A stretch of DNA of 64,000 nt, taken from assembly GCA_020249145.1 (NCBI GenBank), contig JADCGF010000001.1:62001-126000 (forward strand), given 5' to 3'. Source of the stretch: Roseomonas sp. (GTDB taxonomy: Bacteria; Pseudomonadota; Alphaproteobacteria; Acetobacterales; Acetobacteraceae). A program made the position numbers and the translations under genes. This document shows, in pieces, positions 41,610-51,245 of this stretch; positions within the stretch are counted from its first letter, which is position 1; every line of letters begins with the position of its first letter. The notes beneath the pieces were generated by a model, which saw only the letters and a program-made list of their open reading frames with translations, was not told where the DNA came from and did not search any database.

Positions 41610-43664
41610 TCACCCCTGTTCTGGTAGCCTAATCTCCAACCAGCCGCGCGCATCCATCCGCGCGGCATCGCCGGGCAATAGCAACACGGTGGTGGTATCG
41701 CTTTCCACAATGGCCGGCCCCGCCACCGCCTGGTCTGCGCCAAGTGCCGCGAAATCATAGACCGGCACATCAATCAGGCCGCTTTCCAGCATGACGCGGC
41801 GCGCGCCGCGCGGTGCCACCATGGCACCCGCCGCCTTGACCGCTGGCGCCGACATGGGCGGCAAGCGGCCAATCACCGCGAGTCTGGCATTCACCAGCAC
41901 AACCTCTTCCTGCCTGAGCGCATAGGTGAACAGCGCTTCGTGGCGTGCATGGAAGGCATCGCGCAGCCGATCCGCAAGCCCAGCACCTTCCCAGGCGACA
42001 TGATCCAAAGGCACGGCGATATCAAAAACCTGTTCGCCATAGCGCATATCCGCCGCCCGCCTGGTTTCCACCGCGCCGCCGAACCAGCTTGCGACCCTCG
42101 CGCGGCCTTCTTCTTCCAAGGCAGCCCAAATGCTGCGCAGCGAAGCGTCATCGGGCACGCCGCCGGTGTTCAATTCGCTGCGCGCCATCTCGTACCGCAA
42201 ATCCGTATGCAGCATGCCCCAGGCAGAAAGCCCGGCAGCGAAGAAGGGCACCGCGACGCGCTTCATACTCAATTCACGCGCCACCGCGCTGGCATGCAGC
42301 CCGGCTGCCCCACCAAATGCCAAAAGGCAGAAATCGCGCGGATCAACGCCGCGCCTGACAGTCGCCACGCGAATCCCATCCGCCATGCGGATATTGGCCA
42401 GCCGATGCACGCCCGCCGCCGCGGCCATGGCATCCAGCCCAAGCTTCGCGCCGAGTGTGGCAAAAGCGCGCTCCGCCGCTGCCATATCCAGCTTGCGCTT
42501 GCCGCCCAGAAAATTCGCAGCATCCAGATAGCCCAGCACCAGATTGGCATCTGTCACCGCTGGTTCCGTGCCTCCCTGCCCATAGGCCGCCGGCCCCGGC
42601 ACCGCGCCGGCGCTGCGCGGGCCAACCTGCAACGTACCGCCCGCACCGACATGGCCGATGGAACCACCACCGGCGCCAAGGGTCACGATATCCAGGCTTT
42701 CCAGCGCAATACGCTCGCCCGCCACATCACGCCCGCGCCCAAGGGCCGCATCGCCTCCCTGGATCAGCGCGATATCGGTGGAGGTGCCGCCGACATCGAA
42801 GGTGATCAAATCCTGCCCCAGGCCGCGTTCAGCGAGCGCGACGCCCGCCGCAACACCGCCCGCCGGACCTGACAGCGCCGTGCCCGCCGCCAAGCGCGCC
42901 GCTTCTTCTACCGGCGCCACGCCACCATGCGAGAGAATGACAAAAACCGGCCCGCCATAACCCGCCTGTTCCAGCCGCCCACGCAGCCGCGCCAGATAAC
43001 GAGACACAATCGGCCCCACATAGGCATTCACCGCTGCGGTCGAAAACCGTTCAAATTCCTTGATCTGCGGCAGCACTTCAGCGGAGGTGGTGACGAAAAC
43101 CCCAGGTAGCGCCTGCCGCAACGCCTCAGCCGCCGCGTTTTCATGCCGCGCATCGCGCCAAGAATGGAGGAAACATACGGCGACAGCTTCAATACTTTCC
43201 GCGCGCAATTGCTGGATGGCGGCATTGAGTGAGGCCTGATCCAGCGGCACTTCAACCCGCCCATCCGGGCGCAGCCTTTCGCGCACCGCAAGGCGCAAGC
43301 GGCGCGGTACCAGCGCGGGGGCGGCGGGCAGGCGCATATTGTAGCGTTCCGGCTTCAGCCCTTCACGCATTTCAATCACATCGCGATGCCCCTCGGTGGT
43401 GAGCATCGCAATCTTCGCGCCCTTACGTTCCAACAACGCATTGGTGGCAACCGTGGTGCCATGAACGATGCGTTCCGTCTGGCGCAGCAGATCGGCAAGC
43501 GAGACGCCAAGGGTTTCCGCGAGAACGGTAAGTCCCGCGACCACGCCCTCGGATTGATCTGCCGGCGTGCTGGCAGCCTTGGCGAGTGTTGTGGTGCCAT
43601 CCGCCGCGACACAAACCACATCGGTAAAAGTGCCGCCGACATCAACGCCGATGCGATAGGTCAT
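41610..43664 (-). CDS. Hydantoinase A / 5-oxoprolinase alpha family protein
   Basis: A 684-residue protein of the HyuA family, the ATP-binding subunit of N-methylhydantoinase, acetone/acetophenone carboxylase or 5-oxoprolinase complexes. It has an actin-like ATPase opening (RIGVDVGGTFTDVVCV), HGTTVATNALLERKGAKIAML, and FDVGGTSTDIALIQGG, all diagnostic. Its ATG overlaps the stop of hyuB (ATGA), so the two are coupled. The substrate (a cyclic amide or a ketone) is not predictable because acetone carboxylase gamma is absent and the neighbouring genes do not resolve it. Confidence 0.9.
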   Translation of the reverse strand: MTYRIGVDVGGTFTDVVCVAADGTTTLAKAASTPADQSEGVVAGLTVLAETLGVSLADLLRQTERIVHGTTVATNALLERKGAKIAMLTTEGHRDVIEMREGLKPERYNMRLPAAPALVPRRLRLAVRERLRPDGRVEVPLDQASLNAAIQQLRAESIEAVAVCFLHSWRDARHENAAAEALRQALPGVFVTTSAEVLPQIKEFERFSTAAVNAYVGPIVSRYLARLRGRLEQAGYGGPVFVILSHGGVAPVEEAARLAAGTALSGPAGGVAAGVALAERGLGQDLITFDVGGTSTDIALIQGGDAALGRGRDVAGERIALESLDIVTLGAGGGSIGHVGAGGTLQVGPRSAGAVPGPAAYGQGGTEPAVTDANLVLGYLDAANFLGGKRKLDMAAAERAFATLGAKLGLDAMAAAAGVHRLANIRMADGIRVATVRRGVDPRDFCLLAFGGAAGLHASAVARELSMKRVAVPFFAAGLSAWGMLHTDLRYEMARSELNTGGVPDDASLRSIWAALEEEGRARVASWFGGAVETRRAADMRYGEQVFDIAVPLDHVAWEGAGLADRLRDAFHARHEALFTYALRQEEVVLVNARLAVIGRLPPMSAPAVKAAGAMVAPRGARRVMLESGLIDVPVYDFAALGADQAVAGPAIVESDTTTVLLLPGDAARMDARGWLEIRLPEQG

Positions 43665-45307
43665 GCCAAGCCCTCCGCCGCATCCGCCGCGCGCGCGGCG
43701 GGGTCGCGTTTCTCAGGCGGCCCCCAACCGCCGCCTCCGCCCGACAGCACATGCAATTGATCCCCCGGCGCCAAGGGGATGCCGACTTCCTTGGTGCGCA
43801 AATCACGCGATGTGCCATCGGCGCGTTCAAGCCGATAATGATGCGGCAGGCCATCCCGGCCACCCAGCATCCCCGCCGCGCCATAGCGCACGCCGTCACC
43901 CGCGGTATTCGCGACTGACGGGCCATCGGTTTCCAGCTTCAGCAGCAAATCCCCGCCAAGCCCGCCGCGATAGGTGCCATCACCCGCGCTGCCGGGGCGG
44001 AATTCATGGCGCGCGAAATACAGCGGGAAACGCGCTTCCGCCATTTCCACACTGCCGAATTTCAAACCACCGGCGGAATGCCATTCCCCAGCAGTGGACC
44101 AGCCATCACCGCCGGAAGAACCGCCGCCACCTGGCCGCGCATGGAACATGTGCCAGACAAAAAAGCGCCCTGGCCGGCGTGGATCGCGCCCCTTGATCGC
44201 CACGCGAAAGCGCCGCCCCCAACCGCCCATGGCGCGATCCGGGCACGCGTTCGCCAGCGCCTTCACTACAGCTTCAACGATCTCATTCGAACAATGCGAC
44301 GTACACATCGTCACCGGCGCGCCTTCAGCGGCCCAAACCACCGTGCCCTCGCGCGCCTTGATGGTGAGGGGCCGGAAGCAGCCATCATTCTTCGCCACTT
44401 CCGGATCAAGCAGGAAGGCAAGCGCCATGCGCACCGCACTCGCCATATTGGGATAGGATGAATTGACAAAGCCCGGCGTTTGCGGCGCGCTTTCCGTGAG
44501 GTCCACGGTCAGATGATCGCCCTGTTTCGTCACGCGGGCGCGAATGGCGATATCATTACCGCCAAAGCCATCATCATCCAGAAATGCCTCACCCAGCCAG
44601 GTGCCATCGGCCCAGGTGGAAATGATGCGCCGTGTGTGTGCTTCCGCCAGCGCCAGAATCGCATCCACCGCCGCCACGGTGGTGTCAGCACCATAACGCG
44701 CCAGCACCGACAGCAGGCGTTTTTCGCCGAGATGCGCGGCGCCGATCATCGCCATCAGATCACCACGCACATCACGCGCGAGCCGCGTATTGGTGATGAT
44801 CATGCGCACAAGGTCTTCGCGCGGCACGCGCCCTTCGCCGAGCAGAATGGGTGGCACGCGGAGCCCCTCCTGCCAAATCTCGGTCGCACCCGGATTATAG
44901 CCGCCATGCGTCGCGCCACCGATATCCGTGTGATGCGCGCGCACGACTGACCAGAACACCAGCCGCCCTTCGGCAAAGACCGGCACAATGGCCGTCAAAT
45001 CCGGCAAATGCGACCCGCCATGATAGGGGTCATTCAGCAGATAGATATCGCCTTCTTGTACGCTATCGCCAAAGGCGTCGCGCACCGCCTGCACCGCGAA
45101 GGGCATGGCGCCGACATGGACCGGAATGTGATCCGCCTGCGCCACCAGCCGCGCTTCGGCATCACATAATGCAATCGAGAAATCGCGCGAGGAATTGAGG
45201 ATTTGCGAATAGGCGGTGCGCAGCATCGCCTCCCCCATTTCCTCCACAATGGCGCGGAAGCGGTTATCGAGGACGGAGAGCGTGACGGGATCAGGGGCGG
45301 TTTTCAT
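43661..45307 (-). CDS. Hydantoinase B / 5-oxoprolinase beta family protein
   Basis: A 548-residue HyuB subunit, partner of the downstream HyuA. Diagnostic segments are LNDPYHGGSHLPDLTAIVPV, VRAHHTDIGGATHGGYNPGA and FVNSSYPNMASAVRMALAF. The ATG 45307 was chosen because HyuB proteins start close to DPVTLSVLDNRFRAI; the 32 upstream codons are unrelated. Together with HyuA it should bind and open a cyclic amide or carboxylate-activated substrate with ATP. It is divergent from the SMP-30 lactonase, with about 95 bases of shared promoter space. Confidence 0.9.
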   Translation of the reverse strand: MKTAPDPVTLSVLDNRFRAIVEEMGEAMLRTAYSQILNSSRDFSIALCDAEARLVAQADHIPVHVGAMPFAVQAVRDAFGDSVQEGDIYLLNDPYHGGSHLPDLTAIVPVFAEGRLVFWSVVRAHHTDIGGATHGGYNPGATEIWQEGLRVPPILLGEGRVPREDLVRMIITNTRLARDVRGDLMAMIGAAHLGEKRLLSVLARYGADTTVAAVDAILALAEAHTRRIISTWADGTWLGEAFLDDDGFGGNDIAIRARVTKQGDHLTVDLTESAPQTPGFVNSSYPNMASAVRMALAFLLDPEVAKNDGCFRPLTIKAREGTVVWAAEGAPVTMCTSHCSNEIVEAVVKALANACPDRAMGGWGRRFRVAIKGRDPRRPGRFFVWHMFHARPGGGGSSGGDGWSTAGEWHSAGGLKFGSVEMAEARFPLYFARHEFRPGSAGDGTYRGGLGGDLLLKLETDGPSVANTAGDGVRYGAAGMLGGRDGLPHHYRLERADGTSRDLRTKEVGIPLAPGDQLHVLSGGGGGWGPPEKRDPAARAADAAEGLA

Positions 45308-45401
45308 GGGGTGAAGGCTTCCCCCGAAGCCCCGCCGCGTCAAGGCTTCGCAGCGGGGCAAAACAGGGCCATGATCGGATGAACCAATGCAGGAGGAAAC
45401 C

Positions 45402-46340
45402 ATGGCAGTTCATGTCGCCGCACCCGACCTCAGAATCCTGGCCGAGGGGCTGCGCTTCCCCGAAGGCCCTGTCGCCATGCCGGATGGTTCCGTGGCGCTG
45501 GTGGAAATTGAAGCGCGGCGCATCACGAAAGTGGCGCCGAATGGCACGAAAACCACCATCGCCGCCGTGGAAGGCGCGCCGAATGGCCTCGCACTTGGGC
45601 CGAATGGCAGCTTTTACGTCTGCAATAATGGCGGCTTCACCTGGCATGAGGAACCCGGAATTTTGCGCCCAAGCGGCCAATCGCCGGATTATGCTGGCGG
45701 CCGCATTGAAAAGATTGATGCCACCACCGGCAAGGTTGAAGCGCTGATCCGTGTGTGTGATGGGCGCCCTTTGCGCGGCCCGAATGATTTGATGTTCGAT
45801 GGCAAGGGCGGCTTCTGGTTTTCTGACCTCGGCAAGGTGCGCGCGCGGGACCGCGACCATGGCGGTGCTTATTGGGCATCTGAAGACGGATCACGCGTAG
45901 TGGAAGCGGCCTTCCCCGTGTTCGGCGGCGCCAATGGCATTGGCGTGAGCCCGGATGGCAAAACGCTTTATGTGGCCGAGACCGAAACGGGTCGGCTTTG
46001 GGCCTGGGATATTGAAGCGCCCGGCAAGCTGAAAAAGGAAACCTGGCCATCCAGCGCGGGCGGGCGCGTGCTGTGCCAATTCCCGGGCTATCAGCGGTTG
46101 GATAGCATCGCCATCGCGGCATCGGGCAATATCATTGTGGCGACGCTGGTTTCGGGTGAGATCACGACTGTGTCACCATCAGGCGAGATTCTGCGTACCG
46201 TGAAAATGCCCGAACGCATGCCGACCAATATCTGCTTCGGCGGGCCTGATATGCGGACAGCCTACATAACGCTGTCCAACACTGGGAAGTTGGTGGCGAT
46301 GCAATGGGACGAACCAGGGCTGCGCCTGCCGCATAACTAA
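45402..46340 (+). CDS. SMP-30/gluconolactonase family protein
   Basis: A 312-residue six-bladed beta-propeller lactonase. The family segments are LAEGLRFPEGPVAMPDGSVAL with the metal-binding Glu, GAPNGLALGPNGSFYVCNNGGF, RGPNDLMFDGKGGFWFSD and GGANGIGVSPDGKTLYVAET. These enzymes hydrolyse sugar lactones or act as lactonases in catabolic routes. AGGAGGAAA lies just before ATG 45402. It is divergent from hyuB and is followed by a strong hairpin at 46440. Confidence 0.9.
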   Translation: MAVHVAAPDLRILAEGLRFPEGPVAMPDGSVALVEIEARRITKVAPNGTKTTIAAVEGAPNGLALGPNGSFYVCNNGGFTWHEEPGILRPSGQSPDYAGGRIEKIDATTGKVEALIRVCDGRPLRGPNDLMFDGKGGFWFSDLGKVRARDRDHGGAYWASEDGSRVVEAAFPVFGGANGIGVSPDGKTLYVAETETGRLWAWDIEAPGKLKKETWPSSAGGRVLCQFPGYQRLDSIAIAASGNIIVATLVSGEITTVSPSGEILRTVKMPERMPTNICFGGPDMRTAYITLSNTGKLVAMQWDEPGLRLPHN

Positions 46341-46439
46341 TCTTGTGTTGCGGATCGTGACCGATCCGCCCTCAGACGCCGGCGCGCGCCTCCGCGCGCT
46401 TGGCTTCGCCGCATAAGCGGCGTCGCCCATTCGGGCTCG

Positions 46440-46458
46440 CGCCCGCCTTCGGCGGGCG
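46440..46458. repeat. GC-rich hairpin at the end of the lactonase transcript
   Basis: CGCCCGCC (46440-46447), TTC loop, GGCGGGCG (46451-46458): an 8-bp perfect stem in a 150-base gap that also has a weaker CGCCGC/GCGGCG pair. It probably ends transcription from one or both convergent genes. Confidence 0.55.
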
Positions 46459-46492
46459 TAGCTTTGGTTGCGATGACCCTTTTAACGCTCAC

Positions 46493-47605
46493 TTACCCTA
46501 GCTCAGCCAGCACCTCGTTCGTATGCTGGCCAAGCGATGGGGCTTCGGCCACAAAATGGCCAAGCCCCGGCAGCATGGGCAGCGGCACCGCGCCCAGTTG
46601 CGGCTGCGGAATACGCGCCGCGGCGCCATAAGCCGTGACGTGTTCATTGCTAAGCCAATCCAGCGGCGTATTGACGCGATCCGCCAGCAGCCTTTCGCCC
46701 TGCAATATCGCCACCCATTCCGCGACGGGTTTCTTCAGGAAAGCGGCACGGATGATAGCGTAAAGCACTTCCCTATTCTGCCAGCGCAGATCGAAATTCA
46801 AAAAGCGCGGATCGGCAGCGATATCAGCAATACCCAAGGCACCGCACAGCTTCGGCCATTCCGCTTCCCGCACCAGCGTAATCATCACCCAGCCACCATC
46901 AGCCGCGCGATAGGCACCCGCCGGCGCATTAGGCGGCGCGGCTGATTTGCCCTGCACGCCCCATTCGCCGATTTGATGCGTCAGCAGATTGGATGTCGCG
47001 GCCATCAGCGACATGTCAATCACGCGCTGTCGTGGCATGGTATCCTGCGCGCGCGCGGCAAGTGCGACTTGCACGGCGGAAAAAGCATAAATGCCCGTTG
47101 CCATATCGGCGATGAAGGCGCCCGCCTTATGTGGCGCGCCATCAGCACCCTCATTCAGACTGACGAAGCCGGAAAACGCCTGAGCGACGGAATCCGTACA
47201 CGGCCGTTCCGCATAAGGCCCGGATTGACCAAAGCCCGAAATGGAAAGGCACACGGCATCCGGCTTGGCGTTTTCCGGCCCAAGCCCGATGCGCGCCGCA
47301 ACACCGGGGCGAAAGGCTTCAATCAGCACATCGGCTTGCGCCGCCAAGGCAGCGGCAACGCTTTTGCCATCTTCCGATTTCAAATCCAGCACCACGGAAC
47401 GCTTGCCGCGATTGAAGCACACCGTCATGACCGAAACCGTATCCTTGGCCGTGCCAAGCCCGCGCGACCAATCGCCTTCCGGCGGTTCAAGCTTGATGAC
47501 ATCAGCGCCGCAGGCAGCCAGCATCATGCCGCAATAAGGCCCCGCAATGCCCTGGCCGGCATCCAGCACCCGAAGCCCCTTATAGGGCCGCATCGCTTCA
47601 TTCAT
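46493..47605 (-). CDS. Family III CoA transferase (CaiB/BaiF)
   Basis: A 370-residue CoA transferase. Typical segments are RVLDAGQGIAGPYCGMMLA near the start, GADVIKLEPPEGDWSR, CFNRGKRSVVLDLKS, SGFGQSGPYAERP, and the catalytic Asp167 in FIADMATGIYAF. It moves CoA between carboxylic acids through a mixed-anhydride intermediate. The substrate is unknown. It is divergent from a Bug protein gene (47673) that starts only 67 bases away, and both probably belong to the use of one organic acid. Confidence 0.93.
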   Translation of the reverse strand: MNEAMRPYKGLRVLDAGQGIAGPYCGMMLAACGADVIKLEPPEGDWSRGLGTAKDTVSVMTVCFNRGKRSVVLDLKSEDGKSVAAALAAQADVLIEAFRPGVAARIGLGPENAKPDAVCLSISGFGQSGPYAERPCTDSVAQAFSGFVSLNEGADGAPHKAGAFIADMATGIYAFSAVQVALAARAQDTMPRQRVIDMSLMAATSNLLTHQIGEWGVQGKSAAPPNAPAGAYRAADGGWVMITLVREAEWPKLCGALGIADIAADPRFLNFDLRWQNREVLYAIIRAAFLKKPVAEWVAILQGERLLADRVNTPLDWLSNEHVTAYGAAARIPQPQLGAVPLPMLPGLGHFVAEAPSLGQHTNEVLAELG

Positions 47606-47672
47606 CGCGTTTCCTCCAGCGCCAAATCATGCCTATCCTGACGCCAAACACGAATATGGGAAGGGGTAAGCC

Positions 47673-48638
47673 ATGAAGATCACACGCCGCGCCATCATCG
47701 CCAGTAGTTTGCTGCCATTTGCCGCCGCCGCGCAGGCGCCGGAATGGCCAAGCCGGCCCGTGCGCTTCATCGTGCCCTATCCGCCAGGCGGCCCCACCGA
47801 CATTATGGGCCGCATCGTGGCGCAGGCGGTGCAAGGCCCGCTCGGCCAGCCCTTCGTGGTGGAGAATCGCGCCGGCGCAAATGGGCTGATCGGGTCTGAG
47901 CAAGCGGCGCGCGCCGCGCCTGATGGAACCACTTTCCTGGTCAATGCCTCGGCCCATGTCATCGTGCCGCATCTGACCCCCAATATGCCGATTGATGTGC
48001 TGGCGGATTTCGCGCCGGTGACGAATATCGCCGCCGTGCCGTTATGGCTGGTGGTGAATCCGGCGCTGCCGGTGCGGAGTGTCGCGGATTTCATCGCTTA
48101 TGCGCGCGCCAATCCGGGGCGTATTTCTTACGCCTCCTCATCCTCAGGCGGCGCGACGCATTTGGCCGGCGAGTTATTCAAACAATTGACCGACACGGAT
48201 ATGGTGCATGTGCCCTATCGCGGCAGTGGGCCCGCTGTGCAGGATTTGATTGCGGGCAATGTCCAGGCCATGTTCGATTCGGTCCCTTCCAGCGCGGCGT
48301 CCACCCGCGATGGCCGCTTGCGGGCCTTGGCGGTGACAACGCGCCATCGCATCGCAGCCTTCCCGGATTTACCGACCATCGCTGAAGCCGGCGTACCTGG
48401 CTATGAGATTTCCACCTGGTACGGCATTTGGGCGCCAGCGCGCACACCGCCCGCTATCATCAACCGCTTACAGCAGGCGGTCGCCGCCGCCGCGCGTAAC
48501 CCCGAAACCCGTGCGCGTTTCGATGCGCTGGGCGCGGAGCCCGTCGCCGATAGCCCGGAAGCTTATGCGCGTTTTGTACATGCGGAATTTGATCGTTGGG
48601 GCAAGCTGGTGCGCGATGCGCGCATCAAGCTGGATTGA
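47673..48638 (+). CDS. Bug/TctC family periplasmic substrate-binding protein
   Basis: A 321-residue secreted receptor, the fourth of its family in the window. The signal peptide MKITRRAIIASSLLPFAAAA has an RR pair, and the ligand loop VPYPPGGPTDIMGR, FVVENRAGANG and VPYRGSGPAVQDL follow. It begins a plus-strand unit with a GMC dehydrogenase (12 bases on), a quinone-reductase-like enzyme and an MFS transporter. The substrate it binds is probably the one these enzymes process; an alcohol or polyol-derived acid would fit. Confidence 0.94.
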   Translation: MKITRRAIIASSLLPFAAAAQAPEWPSRPVRFIVPYPPGGPTDIMGRIVAQAVQGPLGQPFVVENRAGANGLIGSEQAARAAPDGTTFLVNASAHVIVPHLTPNMPIDVLADFAPVTNIAAVPLWLVVNPALPVRSVADFIAYARANPGRISYASSSSGGATHLAGELFKQLTDTDMVHVPYRGSGPAVQDLIAGNVQAMFDSVPSSAASTRDGRLRALAVTTRHRIAAFPDLPTIAEAGVPGYEISTWYGIWAPARTPPAIINRLQQAVAAAARNPETRARFDALGAEPVADSPEAYARFVHAEFDRWGKLVRDARIKLD

Positions 48639-48649
48639 AGGTGGCTTAA

Positions 48650-50242
48650 ATGGAAACGGATTATTTGGTGATTGGCGCAGGTTCTGCCGGCTGTGTGGTG
48701 GCAAGCCGCCTTAGCATGGCGGGAAGGCGCGTGACTTTGTTGGAAGCCGGGCCGAAGGATCGCCACCCCTGGATTCATATCCCCGCCGGCATGCTGAAGC
48801 TGATGCAGAATCAGAAGCTGGTGAATTGGGGCTACACGACGGAAGCCGAATCTGGCGCCAATAACCGCGAAATCCGCTGGCCGCGCGGGCGGACCTTGGG
48901 CGGCACATCTTCCATCAACGGCATGCTTTATGTGCGCGGCAATCCGGCTGATTTCGATCTTTGGGCGCAAATGGGCTGCCGCGGCTGGAGCTATGATGAA
49001 GTGCTGCCGCTATTCCGCCGCAGTGAAACCTATCGCAATGGCGGCGACCCTGCCGTGCGCGGTCAGGATGGGCCTTTGCAGGTGGAAGATTACCGTACCA
49101 TCCTGCCACTGACGCATCGCTTCATCGAAGCGGCGCAGCAAGCGGGCCATCCCTTCCGCCGCGATTTGAATGGCGTTGAACAGGAAGGTGTCGGCTATTC
49201 GCAAATGACGCGCATTGGCCGCTGGCGCGGTTCGACCGCGCGCACCTATTTGGCTGAGGCGGGTGACAGGGTGCAGGTGGAAACCGAAGCCCAGGTCACG
49301 CGGCTGCTGTTTGACGGCAAGCGCTGCGTGGGGGCGGAGTTTCGCCAGGGCGACACGCTCAAGCAAATCCGCGCCAGGCGAGAAGTCATCCTGTCAGGCG
49401 GTGCGGTAAACTCACCGCATGTGCTGCAAATCTCGGGCATTGGTCCGGCTGAGCATTTGCGCGCGCTGGGGATTGAGGTCGTGCAGGATATGCCGGGTGT
49501 CGGCGCCAATTTACAGGATCATTATGTCACGCGCGTGCAGCATCGCGTGAAGGATAGTATCAGCACCAATCAATTGGCGCGCGGGCTGCGCTTGGTGGAA
49601 CAGGTGGCGCGCTTCTTCACTGTCGGTAATGGCGCGCTGACTTTCGGCGTGACGACGGCGCAGGTTTTTGCGCGTTCGCGTGAAGGGCTCGCCAGCCCCG
49701 ATCTGCAATTGCTGTTCACGCCCGCGAGCTATGCGCTTGGACAGTTTGGTGTGCTTGAAAAAGAACCCGGCATGACTTGCGCCATTTGCCCGGTGAAGCC
49801 CGATAGCCGCGGCACCGTCATGGCGAAATCCGCTGACCCATTTGAAAGGCCCGCGATCCGGCCGAATTACCTTTCAGCGCGGAGCGATCAGGAATTGCTC
49901 GCGCGTGGACTGCGCATGGTGCGCGATATTTTCGCCCAAGCCGCCATCACGCCTTATAGCGTGCGGGAAATCCTGCCGGGGCCAGAGGTTCAGAGCGATG
50001 ATGAATTGCTTGCTTTCGCGCGGCAATATGGCACGACTATTTATCACCCGGTCGGCACCTGCCGCATGGGCGAAGATCCCGCGAGTGTGGTGGATAGCAG
50101 GCTCCGGCTACGCGGCATTGCGGGGCTAAGGGTGATTGATGCGTCCATCATGCCGACACTCACGACGGGCAATACCAATGTGCCCACCATTATGATCGGC
50201 GAAAAGGGTGCGGATATGATCATGCAGGATGAGGCCGCGTGA
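48650..50242 (+). CDS. GMC family FAD-dependent dehydrogenase (choline dehydrogenase-like)
   Basis: A 530-residue glucose-methanol-choline oxidoreductase. The FAD fold is YLVIGAGSAGCVVASRL, the PROSITE-like GMC signature GRTLGGTSSINGMLYVRGN follows, and the catalytic histidines lie in TIYHPVGTCRMG and GNTNVPTIMIGEKGA at the C-terminus. It should oxidise an alcohol group and pass electrons to the chain. AAGGTGG lies about 6 bases before ATG 48650. Its stop overlaps the start of the next gene, which encodes a quinone/zinc-type reductase. Confidence 0.92.
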   Translation: METDYLVIGAGSAGCVVASRLSMAGRRVTLLEAGPKDRHPWIHIPAGMLKLMQNQKLVNWGYTTEAESGANNREIRWPRGRTLGGTSSINGMLYVRGNPADFDLWAQMGCRGWSYDEVLPLFRRSETYRNGGDPAVRGQDGPLQVEDYRTILPLTHRFIEAAQQAGHPFRRDLNGVEQEGVGYSQMTRIGRWRGSTARTYLAEAGDRVQVETEAQVTRLLFDGKRCVGAEFRQGDTLKQIRARREVILSGGAVNSPHVLQISGIGPAEHLRALGIEVVQDMPGVGANLQDHYVTRVQHRVKDSISTNQLARGLRLVEQVARFFTVGNGALTFGVTTAQVFARSREGLASPDLQLLFTPASYALGQFGVLEKEPGMTCAICPVKPDSRGTVMAKSADPFERPAIRPNYLSARSDQELLARGLRMVRDIFAQAAITPYSVREILPGPEVQSDDELLAFARQYGTTIYHPVGTCRMGEDPASVVDSRLRLRGIAGLRVIDASIMPTLTTGNTNVPTIMIGEKGADMIMQDEAA

Positions 50243-51234
50243 TGCGCGCGATCATATGCGAAAGCTGGCGCGATTTTGACGCGCTGGACATCAAGGATGT
50301 ACCGCGCCCGGCGCTACGCCCGCATGGCGTGCGGATAAAAGTCGCCGCAGCGGGCGTTTCCTTCGCCACGCAATTGGTGGTGGCGGGCAAGTATCAACGC
50401 AAGCCGCCTTTGCCCTTCACGCCGGGTACGGAAATTGTCGGCACGGTGCTGGAAGCCTCCCCGGATGCGGCTGCACCGCCACCCGGCACGCGGGTCTTCG
50501 CCGTGGTGGATTGGGGCGGCATGGCAGAAGAAGCCATCGCCGATGATATCCATACCATCGCCATCCCCGATGGCCTGCCCTTGGAACCCGCTATCGCTTT
50601 CCCGATTTCCTACCCAACCGCCGGCGCGGCGCTATTGTGGCGCGGCAAGATCAAAGCCGGCGATTGGGTGCTGGTGCATGGCGCGGCAGGCGGCGTTGGC
50701 CTTGCCGCTGTTGAAATCGCCAGGGCGTGCGGGGCAAAGGTGATTGCGCGCGCCGGTGTGGCAAAACACGAAATGCTCCGCGCGCGCGGCGCGGATGAGG
50801 TGCTGGATAGCGCGGCACCCTTCCGTGATGCGGTGCGCGCCGCCACAGCCGGGCGAGGCGTGGATTGCCTCGTGGATACCATCGGCGGCCCTGCCTTTGA
50901 TGAAAGCCTGCGTTGCCTGGCGGATGGCGGCAACCTTGTGGTGGTGGGTTTTGCCGGTGGCGGCATTCCAACGCTGCAAACGAATATCCTGCTGCTCAAG
51001 AATATCGGTGTGATTGGCGTGAATTGGGGCACCTATGTCGGCTGGTCCCCGGGCGATGGCCGGCGCGATTACGCGCCCGCTGCCCGCGCGCTATGGAATC
51101 GATTGGTTACATGGTGGCAGGCGGGTGCGCTGAAGCCTGAAATCCATGCCGCCTATCCGCTGGAGCAATTCCGCGAAGCCATGGCTGAAGTCAGGGCCAG
51201 ACGCAGCGCGGGCCGCGTCATTCTGCGCCCCTGA
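50242..51234 (+). CDS. Quinone oxidoreductase-like medium-chain dehydrogenase (MDR family)
   Basis: A 330-residue MDR protein. It has the NADPH fold HGAAGGVGLAAVEIARACGAK and the start ALRPHGVRIKVAAAGVSFA, but no structural or catalytic zinc cysteines are visible, so it is of the NADPH:quinone reductase type. ATG 50242 overlaps the GMC stop (TGATG), which couples the two. It could reduce the quinone or enone product of the pathway. It is followed 11 bases later by an MFS gene. Confidence 0.85.
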   Translation: MRAIICESWRDFDALDIKDVPRPALRPHGVRIKVAAAGVSFATQLVVAGKYQRKPPLPFTPGTEIVGTVLEASPDAAAPPPGTRVFAVVDWGGMAEEAIADDIHTIAIPDGLPLEPAIAFPISYPTAGAALLWRGKIKAGDWVLVHGAAGGVGLAAVEIARACGAKVIARAGVAKHEMLRARGADEVLDSAAPFRDAVRAATAGRGVDCLVDTIGGPAFDESLRCLADGGNLVVVGFAGGGIPTLQTNILLLKNIGVIGVNWGTYVGWSPGDGRRDYAPAARALWNRLVTWWQAGALKPEIHAAYPLEQFREAMAEVRARRSAGRVILRP

Positions 51235-51245
51235 AATCGCGCGTG

